Part shown: one piece after another, positions 45,133 to 53,444 of the stretch
How positions within the stretch are numbered: the stretch's first letter is position 1
Layout: every line of letters starts with the position of its first letter
From: Pirellulaceae bacterium
Lineage (GTDB): Bacteria; Planctomycetota; Planctomycetia; Pirellulales; Pirellulaceae
DNA: 64,000 nt
Direction of reading: 5' to 3'
Assembly (NCBI GenBank): GCA_020852965.1
Contig: JADYZV010000194.1
Coordinates: forward strand, 41,109-105,108
The notes under the pieces: model-generated
Seen by the model: only the letters and a program-made list of their open reading frames with translations
What the model was told of the DNA's origin: nothing
The model's database searches: none
Program-made: the position numbers and the translations under genes

Positions 45133-46254
45133 ATGCTGAACATGATCCACTTGAAACAACGAACCACTTCCGTTTTTGAAACTGTTTGGCGTGTGCTTCT
45201 GTCGGTTATTGCCTGGGCTCCAGCTACGGGAGTTGTCGCTGCGCTGGTACTGCTAGGCGCAGCATCCGTGTTGCATGCGCAACCAGCCTCACTGCCACAA
45301 GGGGACGTGATTCCGCGCGATGTGCGCGAACTGTACGATCGTGGGCTCGAACATCTGATGACCACCCAGAGTGAAGATGGCACTTGGAGTGATGGCTATC
45401 GCGGGCCAGGGACCACGGGGATGGCGTTGATGGCCTTTTTGGCTTCCGGTGAGGACCCGAATTTTGGCATGTATAGCCAACCGATCCGCAAGTCGATTCG
45501 TTCGATCATTCGCTCTCAGAGCGGTTCGACGGGTTACATGGGAGATAGCATGTACCAACACGGTTTTGCTTGTTTGGCTTTGGCGGAGGCCTACGGAGCC
45601 GTCGACGAAACCGATCTATGGGAAACGGGCGCACCGATCGCAGGTAAAGAACGCTCGATCGGCGAGGCTCTCGAATTGGCCGTGCGTTGCTCGATTACTT
45701 CTCAAGAAAAAAATCCACACAGCGCTTGGCGCTACTCACCCAGCGCTCGCGATGCGGATACGTCGGTTGCCGGAGCGATTCTGATGGGCCTGTTGGCGGC
45801 ACGCAATGCGGGAATTGAAGTTCCAGACAAGTCGGTCGATTCGGCCATCAAGTACTTCGCTTCGATGACGGGCGACAGCGGTGCGGTCGGCTATTCGGGC
45901 GGCTTGGGGGGCTTTGGCCAGTCGATCGCGCGCACCTCGATCGCCTGTCTCGTTTACAGTATTGCCAAGCGGAAAGATCTCAAGCAATTTGAAGCGACGC
46001 GAAAGTATGTCACCGCGAACATGAACGAGCAGTCGCACTACGAAGAATACGCGCGGTACTATGAAGCCCAAGCTCTGTTCCAAGCAGACTTGGAGCAATG
46101 GGAAAAGTGGAATCGCTCGCTGGTGCGACAGTTGAAATCCTCGCAGGCCGATGATGGCAGTTTCAATGGCCAGTTTGGCAAAGCGACTTCAACATCGATG
46201 AATCTGTTGGCCCTGGCTCTCAATTACCGTTTCTTACCGATCTACGAGCGATAG
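45133..46254 (+). CDS. Exported prenyltransferase/squalene-cyclase-fold (alpha/alpha toroid) protein
   Basis: The 373-residue protein has an N-terminal hydrophobic signal or anchor (about 20-48, ending SVLHAQP). The body carries repeats of the QW kind seen in terpene cyclases and related toroids: LMTTQSEDGTWSDGYRGPG, GSTGYMGDSMYQHGFACLAL, SSQADDGSFNGQFGKATSTS, each followed by small-residue helices (TGMALMAFLAS, TSMNLLALAL). The catalytic Asp-rich motif of true cyclases is not visible. It is therefore probably a protein-binding toroid at the envelope rather than an enzyme. It is part of the MoxR/BatA run. Confidence 0.82.
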   Translation: MLNMIHLKQRTTSVFETVWRVLLSVIAWAPATGVVAALVLLGAASVLHAQPASLPQGDVIPRDVRELYDRGLEHLMTTQSEDGTWSDGYRGPGTTGMALMAFLASGEDPNFGMYSQPIRKSIRSIIRSQSGSTGYMGDSMYQHGFACLALAEAYGAVDETDLWETGAPIAGKERSIGEALELAVRCSITSQEKNPHSAWRYSPSARDADTSVAGAILMGLLAARNAGIEVPDKSVDSAIKYFASMTGDSGAVGYSGGLGGFGQSIARTSIACLVYSIAKRKDLKQFEATRKYVTANMNEQSHYEEYARYYEAQALFQADLEQWEKWNRSLVRQLKSSQADDGSFNGQFGKATSTSMNLLALALNYRFLPIYER

Positions 46255-46470
46255 TTGAGTGTTTGTGGTTCGCTGCAGACAGCGAGTCGAATCGCTTGAG
46301 TTTGGAATGCATTGATTGTATGTAAACACTTTGGTAACGTGTCGACCCTCTTTGCTGACGCGGCGGGTTGCGATTGTATCGTATTTTTTTTCTCCATCAC
46401 GAAAACCGATAGGCTGACATGGTTGATTTTACTATTACGCAAACTCATCAATAGTTCGGAAAACAAGTCG

Positions 46471-49400
46471 ATGATAAAGCCGATTGCAACATACTTTGTT
46501 GGCTGTTCCATACTACTGTGCGCCCTGCATTACAGTTTGGCTGCCGAGCCGGCTATGCGTCTGCGTCTGAAGGATGGAAGTTTTTCTGCGGGCACGGTTG
46601 TTGGCGTCGAGCACGACGACCAAATCGGCTGGAGCGCGGAACCGTTCGAAAGCCCCTTTCGGTTCGACGCCAGCTCGATCCGCTCGATAACGCGGATGGT
46701 TCGCGATTCGAAGCCCGAGGATCCGGGGGCGGCTGGCGAGCAGATCTCCTCGGCTAGACTAGGCGAAGCAGGCCCCCCCAATCAGTTTATTGAAATGCTT
46801 GGCGGGAGCGCAGTGGTTGGACGTTTGCTTGAAATGGACGGGGATTGGCTGACGGTCGAGTCGCCAAGTTTGGGAGCGGTTCGGCTGTCCCGGCAGCGCA
46901 CGGTAGCCATCACCGATGCCGGCTATGCGGGACAAGTCGTCTACTCGGGTCCGCTCGACGATGAACGCTGGCAGCGTTTGAGCGACGCCAGCGACTGGGA
47001 GTTTGAGGCGGGGGCATTGGTAGCCCGCCGCCCGGGCGCGACCGTCGTTGGCAATGTCGAATTGCCGGCGCAAGCGCAGATCAATCTGTCGTTGTCCTGG
47101 ACTGGGACTCCTGATTTTGTCCTATCCTTGGGCACGTTAGCCAGCAATAAAGTGTCGAAAGTGGAGGAGGTCCCTTCGGCCGCGCGAGTGGAGGTATGGG
47201 CCAATCAACTGGCGTTGGTGCGTGAAGTCGATGGGGGCGCGGACATCGCCATGCTGGCGGAACTCACTCCCCTCAACCCTCGCATCGATCTATGTTTGTA
47301 TCTCGACCAAGAGTCCGGAACGGTGATCGCCTGCGACGCCCACGGTCGACCGCTCGAAACGCTCGAGGTTGCGGGAGCCAATCCGACCGTGCGTTCATCC
47401 GTACATCTAGCCAACAGTGGGCCCTCGCTGTCGATTGAACATTTTGAAGTTCGGGAGTGGGACGGTGTGGTCGCGACGGCATCCCAAGCAGGAGCTCAAG
47501 GCGTAGTGCTAGATTCAACAGGAAAGCGTCTTGAGGGACAGATCGTCGGTTTTGATGCAGACAGCGGGGAGTTGCGGATCGACTTTGCAGACGGTCAACA
47601 ACAGCGTATGCCGCTCGGTGAGCTGCGACGCGGCAACCTCGCACCGGTGGCTAGTCTGCATCCAGAGTCGGCGCGGCTCGCAACGGCAGGGCCGGATTCG
47701 GGCCCACCGAGTGAACAGGGGCATGAGCAGCCCGCAGAGCTACCACCGACCGTAGTACAGCCTGCTGAACGCATTGGCGATGATGACCGTCCGTCGGCTG
47801 ACGTCGATACGTCCAATAAGCTGGATAGAGTTGTCGATAAACTCGAACCGTTCGAGGAGGCAAGCGATAGTCCGCATTCGCTGGAAGTAGTGCTTATGGA
47901 CCGCACGCGTCTGAAGGGGCGTTGTTTGGCGTCGACCGATTCCCACATGTTGCGTTTCCAAGCCGATGGAGTGCGCGATTTGCTAGAGATTCCTGTTGCG
48001 ACGGTGCGAGGATTGATAGGCAGCAGCAAGCGTTATTCGGCTGAGGTAGTCGAACAACCGCTGGGGACGCTCAAGTGCGAAGAGCAACAATTGTATGGCT
48101 ACTTGGAGTCGGCGAGCCCGGGGAGTGGCAGTCAAGCGCTGGTTTGGCATCCACAGGGGAGCCTTAATGGCAGCCCATTGAGTCCCCAAGCTTCGGGATC
48201 GATCAATTATCGCAAGCCCCTTCCGCTGCCGGTAATAGGAGCAGACTCGCAGTCGGCTGACCAACGGCCGCAGCGAATCATCGCTCCAGCGGTGGGGATG
48301 TTCTTGGGGAGACGCGGGGCGGTGGCAAAGGCAGGTAATGCAGATGCCAGTGCCGGCGAAGGGTCCGGCAAGTCAGCGGACAAGACAACTAGCACGAGCC
48401 TACCCGAAGCGCGCGAGATACTATTTCGCACGGGAGATGCTGTGGATGGCATCGTTGAACAGATCGACGACAACGGTATGCGCTTTCGCTCGCTGCAAAC
48501 CGATACACAGTTTGTGCCGCACGAGCTCATTCAGCACGTGTGGCTCAATAAAAAGCGGGGAGTTGCCGAGACGTCGCCCGACAAGCTCAAACGCTTGATG
48601 ACCGTTCCGAGATCGATGAAGAAAGATCCGCCGACGCATTTGTTCATCGCCGTCAATGGCGACTATTTGCGCGGTCGATTGGTGAGCCTTCAAGGGGAAA
48701 AGTTGACGGTCGAGATTCGCTTGGAAACCGTCGAATTGCAGACCTCGCAAATCGCCCAGATCGTGTGGCTGCATGACCGCGATTGGAGTGAGAAGGAATC
48801 AAAGCCCGCCAAGCAGACAAGTGACGAAACGCAAACCGAAGAAACTCAAGCGGTAGTATCAACCGCTCCCCATGCTAGCCCGGCTGAGGGTAAGCTAGGC
48901 GAGAAGCAAGAGAAGGGCGGACAAACCGAAACAGGTGAAATTGAGTCTTCGAAATCGGAAGCGGATAAAGCAGCGCAGGGTTTCTTAGTACATGCGATTG
49001 GTCGTACCGAGCGCGGTCTGACGTTTCACCCACAGCGGCTGTCGGATGGCATCCTGTCGGGCACCAGCGATTTACTGGGGCGGTGTTCGATCGCCATTCG
49101 TGATGTAAACCAGTTGCTGTTTGGACGCGATGTTGCCGCACAGGTGCGCGCCTACCGCGAGGATCCCTGGACGCTTTCGTTGGCACAGCTTCCACGAGTC
49201 TATATGGACGATGGTGGCGATGCAACGTCGAGCACCGCTGGTGGAGCTTCGCCGCTGGTCGGGCTGCTGGCGACCGACTTTTCACTCAAGACACTTGGAG
49301 GAGAGACCTTTCACTTGAGTAAGCACCGCGACCGCGTCGTGGTACTCGACTTCTGGGCGAGTTGGTGTGGTCCATGTGTGCAGACCATGCCGCTGGTCGA

Positions 49401-49737
49401 AGAGGCGGTGGGCGAATTGGGGTCCGACAAAGTCCAGCTCGTGGCCGTCAATATCCAAGAAACGGCTGCGCGAGCTCAAGCTGCCGTGGATCGCCTGAAG
49501 ATGACTTCGACGGTGCTGCTTGACAGCGACGGGCAGGCGGCGGCGGCCTATGCGGCCAACGCCATTCCGCAAACGGTGATTATCGACCGGGCTGGCAAAG
49601 TGACGCACGTATTTGTCGGGGGCGGCCCAAAATTCGTAGCTCAGTTTAAGCAGGCGCTAGCTGCAGTGGTGGAAACTGCGGATGTTAGTTCTATCAAGGC
49701 CGGTTTTGAGGCGGCTGGAGCTACCCCAGCCGAATAA
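46471..49737 (+). CDS. Large exported protein: repeated beta modules, LamG-like domain, C-terminal TlpA thioredoxin
   Basis: The start at 46471 gives a signal peptide (MIKPIATYFVGCSILLCAL, cleaved near AAEP); the frame is open from 46312. The product has 1088 residues. At least six short beta modules share the pattern L-x-D-x-x-x-x-x-G-x-V/I: examples are LRLKDGSFSAGTVVGV (30-45), MLGGSAVVGRLLEM (109-122), LDSTGKRLEGQIVGF, LMDRTRLKGRCLAS, FRTGDAVDGIVEQI and VNGDYLRGRLVSL. A concanavalin/LamG-like region lies at about 150-390. The C-terminal domain is TlpA-like with redox motif WCGPC at 965-969 (FWASWCGPC) and AIPQTVIIDRAG. It may be a periplasmic thiol protein carried on a binding scaffold. 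Confidence 0.82.
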   Translation: MIKPIATYFVGCSILLCALHYSLAAEPAMRLRLKDGSFSAGTVVGVEHDDQIGWSAEPFESPFRFDASSIRSITRMVRDSKPEDPGAAGEQISSARLGEAGPPNQFIEMLGGSAVVGRLLEMDGDWLTVESPSLGAVRLSRQRTVAITDAGYAGQVVYSGPLDDERWQRLSDASDWEFEAGALVARRPGATVVGNVELPAQAQINLSLSWTGTPDFVLSLGTLASNKVSKVEEVPSAARVEVWANQLALVREVDGGADIAMLAELTPLNPRIDLCLYLDQESGTVIACDAHGRPLETLEVAGANPTVRSSVHLANSGPSLSIEHFEVREWDGVVATASQAGAQGVVLDSTGKRLEGQIVGFDADSGELRIDFADGQQQRMPLGELRRGNLAPVASLHPESARLATAGPDSGPPSEQGHEQPAELPPTVVQPAERIGDDDRPSADVDTSNKLDRVVDKLEPFEEASDSPHSLEVVLMDRTRLKGRCLASTDSHMLRFQADGVRDLLEIPVATVRGLIGSSKRYSAEVVEQPLGTLKCEEQQLYGYLESASPGSGSQALVWHPQGSLNGSPLSPQASGSINYRKPLPLPVIGADSQSADQRPQRIIAPAVGMFLGRRGAVAKAGNADASAGEGSGKSADKTTSTSLPEAREILFRTGDAVDGIVEQIDDNGMRFRSLQTDTQFVPHELIQHVWLNKKRGVAETSPDKLKRLMTVPRSMKKDPPTHLFIAVNGDYLRGRLVSLQGEKLTVEIRLETVELQTSQIAQIVWLHDRDWSEKESKPAKQTSDETQTEETQAVVSTAPHASPAEGKLGEKQEKGGQTETGEIESSKSEADKAAQGFLVHAIGRTERGLTFHPQRLSDGILSGTSDLLGRCSIAIRDVNQLLFGRDVAAQVRAYREDPWTLSLAQLPRVYMDDGGDATSSTAGGASPLVGLLATDFSLKTLGGETFHLSKHRDRVVVLDFWASWCGPCVQTMPLVEEAVGELGSDKVQLVAVNIQETAARAQAAVDRLKMTSTVLLDSDGQAAAAYAANAIPQTVIIDRAGKVTHVFVGGGPKFVAQFKQALAAVVETADVSSIKAGFEAAGATPAE

Positions 49738-49919
49738 TCTGCGTAGTTTTGGACCGGTATTCTGGAGTATGCGCGGAATACGGCTACCCTAACTTATCTT
49801 ATTTAGCCTAGAATCTAGCACGGTCTGGCAACAGGGGCGGCAGAAGTTTACGATGTCACCCGTTGAACCAACGAATGGTACGACAGTCAACGTCACCAAC
49901 TTACTTAGGATGCCGCCGC

Positions 49920-50171
49920 GTGGAGTCCATTGAAGAGCAGTTATTAAAGAATTTTACAGACAAATTTGGGAGTCGACCCATGTTGTCGGATGGGCTGGCA
50001 TACATTGGTGTGGACTCGATAGGTATGGCCGAATTGACGATTGAAATCGAGTCTCAATTTGATATACGGGTCGACGACAACATTGTGCACACCGAGACCG
50101 TACAGGACTTAGCCGACTACATTCGTGAGCGGCAGGACGCCGCTCGTCAGGCACGGCCCAAGAAGGGCTAA
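49920..50171 (+). CDS. Acyl carrier protein (FabI-linked)
   Basis: From GTG 49920, which follows AGGA by nine bases, the product has 83 residues; an in-frame upstream extension to 49863 lacks homology. The phosphopantetheine serine is Ser33 in GVDSIGMAELTIEI, and VQDLADYIRERQ is the usual last helix. The ACP carries acyl chains as thioesters during fatty acid synthesis. fabI starts 28 bases after its stop, so the two are co-transcribed. The DSI motif (DSL or DSM is usual) is a small variation. The C-terminal tail is basic (RQARPKKG). Confidence 0.88.
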   Translation: MESIEEQLLKNFTDKFGSRPMLSDGLAYIGVDSIGMAELTIEIESQFDIRVDDNIVHTETVQDLADYIRERQDAARQARPKKG

Positions 50172-50199
50172 ATAACTTTAAGGTAGGAACTCCTAGTCG

Positions 50200-51018
50200 A
50201 TGACATTGTTTGCCGGAAAAAAAGGTCTAATCCTCGGGGTGGCCAACGAGAACTCGATCGCTTGGGCTATTGCCAAGCAGATTTTGGATGCTGGCGGCGA
50301 GTGTGGCTTTACCCATCTGCCGGATCGTGAGGATGACGACAAGAAGAAGAACCGCCGTCGCGTGAGTAAACTGACCGACGCGTATGCGAATGCAAAATTT
50401 CTGGTGCCACTCGACGTGCAAAACGACGAGAATATCCGCGAAGTCATGAAGACCGCTGAAAGCGAGTTCGGCAAGATCGATTTCCTACTGCACTCCATCG
50501 CTTTTGCTGACCGCGATGATTTGTCGCGTGATACTATTGAGACAAGCCGCGCAGGTTTTAAGCTGGCGATGGATATCAGCGTCTATAGCTTGATCGCGGT
50601 TTGCAATGCAGCCCAAGAGATACTCAATCCCGGGGCCGCGATTGCTACGATGACCTACTTTGGCGGCGAGAAATGTGTTCCTGGCTACAACGTCATGGGA
50701 ATCTGTAAAGCGGCTTTGGAGGCAAGCATGCGCTATCTCGCGTACGATTTCGGGCCGCGAGGCATCCGAGTCAACGCGCTCAGCGCGGGACCGATGCGCA
50801 CCTTGGCCGGTCGCGCGGCTGGGGTGGACGATATGCTCAAGCTCTACGAATACATGGCTCCGTTGGCTCGCAATGTAACGCACGAAGAAGTTGGTCGGAC
50901 CGGAGCATTCTTGCTTAGCCCCGCCAGCGATGGCATTACAGGTGAAATTCTACATATCGACGGTGGCTACAACATGATGGGTAGCCCCGGCCGCTTGTTG
51001 GATCGCTTGCCTTCTTAG
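50200..51018 (+). CDS. fabI: Enoyl-[acyl-carrier-protein] reductase (NADH), FabI type
   Basis: FabI reduces trans-2-enoyl-ACP in the last step of each fatty-acid elongation round. The 272-residue product has normal length. The nucleotide-binding region is GVANENSIAWAIAKQ with the NENSI variant of the FabI motif, VPLDVQNDENI follows, and the active site is Y-x6-K with Tyr163 and Lys170 (YNVMGICK). The end reads GITGEILHIDGGYNMMG. Insertion KKKNRRRVSK at about 49-58 is basic and somewhat longer than in E. coli. It pairs with the adjacent ACP gene. Confidence 0.96.
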   Translation: MTLFAGKKGLILGVANENSIAWAIAKQILDAGGECGFTHLPDREDDDKKKNRRRVSKLTDAYANAKFLVPLDVQNDENIREVMKTAESEFGKIDFLLHSIAFADRDDLSRDTIETSRAGFKLAMDISVYSLIAVCNAAQEILNPGAAIATMTYFGGEKCVPGYNVMGICKAALEASMRYLAYDFGPRGIRVNALSAGPMRTLAGRAAGVDDMLKLYEYMAPLARNVTHEEVGRTGAFLLSPASDGITGEILHIDGGYNMMGSPGRLLDRLPS

Positions 51019-51269
51019 TGGGTACTGGTGACTCAAAGTATCCAATTGATGTGGACTTAGGGGAAGGCCAAAGCGGTGATGAATCCCCGCACTCCAAGGT
51101 TTCTCAGTCTCAATTCACAGTCCGCGTTTTGCAACTAACAGGGGAACGGCAAATTTGGGGTGCTCCGAGTTCTCGGAGCTTTGGCCTGGAGGGCGACCAA
51201 CCGCATGTGGGAACGGAACGCGAGCCGAACCAAAACACGGGCGAGAATTATGCCGTATAGAAAATGGAT

Positions 51270-53441
51270 CTATGCCGAGTCCGCAACACTCTTTTGCGCG
51301 CGATACCAAAGACTGCGAATCGCCTGGCTCCAGCGTTTATATAGCGACTGCGATTGAAAGCCAAAAGAAGTCCGTAGCCTTAGCCCCGCAGGTAGGCGCG
51401 CAGACGCCGCGGACGACAGGTCGATGCGACCACGGAAAACGGGTTCAAGCAATCGCCATGAATCTACGTCGGATGGGTCATTCGCAGGGCGGACGGCGAG
51501 TGGTCCGCCAGCGGTAGCTGCCAAAACTGTTGACGGCAGTCTGTCTGTGGCGCGTGGTTCAATGCGCTCCAAGCGGCCCTTCAACTCAGGAAAGCATGGG
51601 CTGCGCAGTGTCACCGCTTGCCCCAGCCAGCCTCGCACCTCATCGACAACGTCTTCTCGTATTGCGGCAATGATCTGCTTGTCCGCTTCGCTGGCCACGG
51701 TGAGCAGAGAATCCCCCTCCGCAACGTACGCGCCCAGACGCTGCGCGAGTGCAGGTGCAACCACGCGCCCCGCCCTTGGAGAAATGACATCCAGCGCCGT
51801 GACTTGAGCACGCAGCGGCTGCATTTGTTGGGTCAACGAGGCTTGGTTCTTGCGCAAGATCTGTTGTTGTGATGCATCGTGCACGTCGGTTGCCTGTCGC
51901 AATCGGATCTCATTCTGTTGCCATGTCAGTTCCAGTTCTTCAAGTTGAGTGACTAGTTCGCGGTTCTCGATAGTCAGTAAACGATCTCCCATTTCTACGG
52001 TTTGACCATCGACGACATGTACCATCGTGATGAATCCACTCGTCCGACTTCGCAGGGATGTCTCAGGCAAGTAGTCAACGACGGAGGGTACCGAAATGGC
52101 GATCGGAATAGGGCAGAAGAAGACGAGCCAGACTGCGGCGGCCAACAAGCCGCTGCTGACAACCAGCGGTCGAATCGATTGGGTCAAGCCATTTTGGAGT
52201 AGAGTGCGTATGGCAACGAATATCGACTGAATCGGCGAGGCCAACCAAATGCACATACCAGCCAGGGCAATCACAATTCCAGCACCGGCGAACATCGTGG
52301 AGGCGGCGATGAACAGCGAGACGCACACCACGACGCGCCACAGCAGTGCAGCCACCCCATACGCGAATACGAAGTATCGCCGCCATGATCCGAGGCTTCG
52401 ATCAGTTGTCTGCTTGCCTGTGAGTATTCGCGAAAGCAGGTTTCGTATCGACAGAGACGCCTCACTCTGTAAATTGGGAACGTCGATCAAGTCGGCCAGA
52501 ATGAAGTAACCATCGAAGCGCATCAAAATGTTCGTATTGAACACGAGCGTCGAGAGGCCTGCGGTGATGACTAGTTGGTAGAGTATGAACTTTGCGGCAA
52601 CGGAATCGGTTAGCGACCACATCACCAGTGCGGCGGCAGCGATTAAGAGCTCCACGTACATACCGGCAGCCGAGACCGCAATTCTCGACCAACGCGAGTT
52701 CATTCTCCAACAACTGGTGACGTCAACATAAGCGAGCGGCGCAATTAGAACGAACACGATTCCGGCTTCGCTCACTTCCCCCCCCATTCTTTGGCAAGCG
52801 ACCGCGTGGGCCATTTCGTGCACGACCTTTAGCCCCACCCATGCTACGAACAGGCCGATCCAATTGTTCGGTAGAAACAATGCTGCGGAAGATGCGGAAA
52901 ACTCGGCCCAGCGCAATCCCACGATACAGACGGCGATGGCGATGAGGGCCATGCCAAGCAGGATTGCGGCTGGATTGAACACAGGATTCAGCAGACGTGC
53001 GCACGACCTCATGAGTACGTGCGCCTTGGGAAGTGGAACTTTGATCCAGAACGGGTTGAACCGCCGAAGCCAACTCCACTCGGTGGTTGCAGCTCCACCA
53101 GCGCGATGCGATTTTCTGCTCGGTTGCACGTCAGTCGAAAGATACGCTAGCTCATTTTTGAGCAACCACTTGCAGATGGTGGTTGCATCGGCGGCCGAAG
53201 GTGCACGGCTGCCAAGTTGCGCGGCGGCCAGCCCACAGGCTTGCGGAATCGTTGTCTGGCCGTCGAGCAACGAAAGAAACAGGTATTCCTCGTAACCGAC
53301 ACGAAAGTAGCGATACAGCGACGGAATCTCAATTCGATAGACTAACTCGCCCCGTTGATGGATAGGCCAATAGCGGAGGTCGCGGGCCAGGCAGAGCGGT
53401 TGCTGGGTAAGGTCGAGCGTGTTGGGGTTTCTCCGCGCCAT
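51270..53441 (-). CDS. M50 metalloprotease fused to PqqD-like and HlyD-like domains
   Basis: The 723-residue membrane protein has an N-terminal PqqD-like region (about 10-100, with YLFLSLLDGQTTIPQA). The M50 core has several membrane helices, zinc site HEMAH (208-212), and the second site-2 protease motif NTNILMRFDGYFILADL near 305. More helices follow, then a barrel-sandwich/HlyD-type domain (from about residue 450; GFITMVHVVDGQTVEMGDRL, coiled coil QLEELELTWQQNEIRL, and ISPRAGRVVAPALAQRLGA). M50/HlyD fusions accompany peptide or protein exporters. It is the last gene of the operon, and its ATG is three bases after the preceding stop. Confidence 0.86.
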   Translation of the reverse strand: MARRNPNTLDLTQQPLCLARDLRYWPIHQRGELVYRIEIPSLYRYFRVGYEEYLFLSLLDGQTTIPQACGLAAAQLGSRAPSAADATTICKWLLKNELAYLSTDVQPSRKSHRAGGAATTEWSWLRRFNPFWIKVPLPKAHVLMRSCARLLNPVFNPAAILLGMALIAIAVCIVGLRWAEFSASSAALFLPNNWIGLFVAWVGLKVVHEMAHAVACQRMGGEVSEAGIVFVLIAPLAYVDVTSCWRMNSRWSRIAVSAAGMYVELLIAAAALVMWSLTDSVAAKFILYQLVITAGLSTLVFNTNILMRFDGYFILADLIDVPNLQSEASLSIRNLLSRILTGKQTTDRSLGSWRRYFVFAYGVAALLWRVVVCVSLFIAASTMFAGAGIVIALAGMCIWLASPIQSIFVAIRTLLQNGLTQSIRPLVVSSGLLAAAVWLVFFCPIPIAISVPSVVDYLPETSLRSRTSGFITMVHVVDGQTVEMGDRLLTIENRELVTQLEELELTWQQNEIRLRQATDVHDASQQQILRKNQASLTQQMQPLRAQVTALDVISPRAGRVVAPALAQRLGAYVAEGDSLLTVASEADKQIIAAIREDVVDEVRGWLGQAVTLRSPCFPELKGRLERIEPRATDRLPSTVLAATAGGPLAVRPANDPSDVDSWRLLEPVFRGRIDLSSAASARLPAGLRLRTSFGFQSQSLYKRWSQAIRSLWYRAQKSVADSA

Positions 53442-53444
53442 GAT

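Noticed and set aside
45133..46254. Assignment as a genuine squalene or oxidosqualene cyclase
   Set aside because: The toroid repeats match but the catalytic aspartate-rich motif is missing and the protein is only 373 residues long.
51019..51269. Possible small gene between fabI and the M50 gene
   Set aside because: Short frames here have no ribosome binding site or conserved motif; fabI (+) and the M50 gene (-) converge here.
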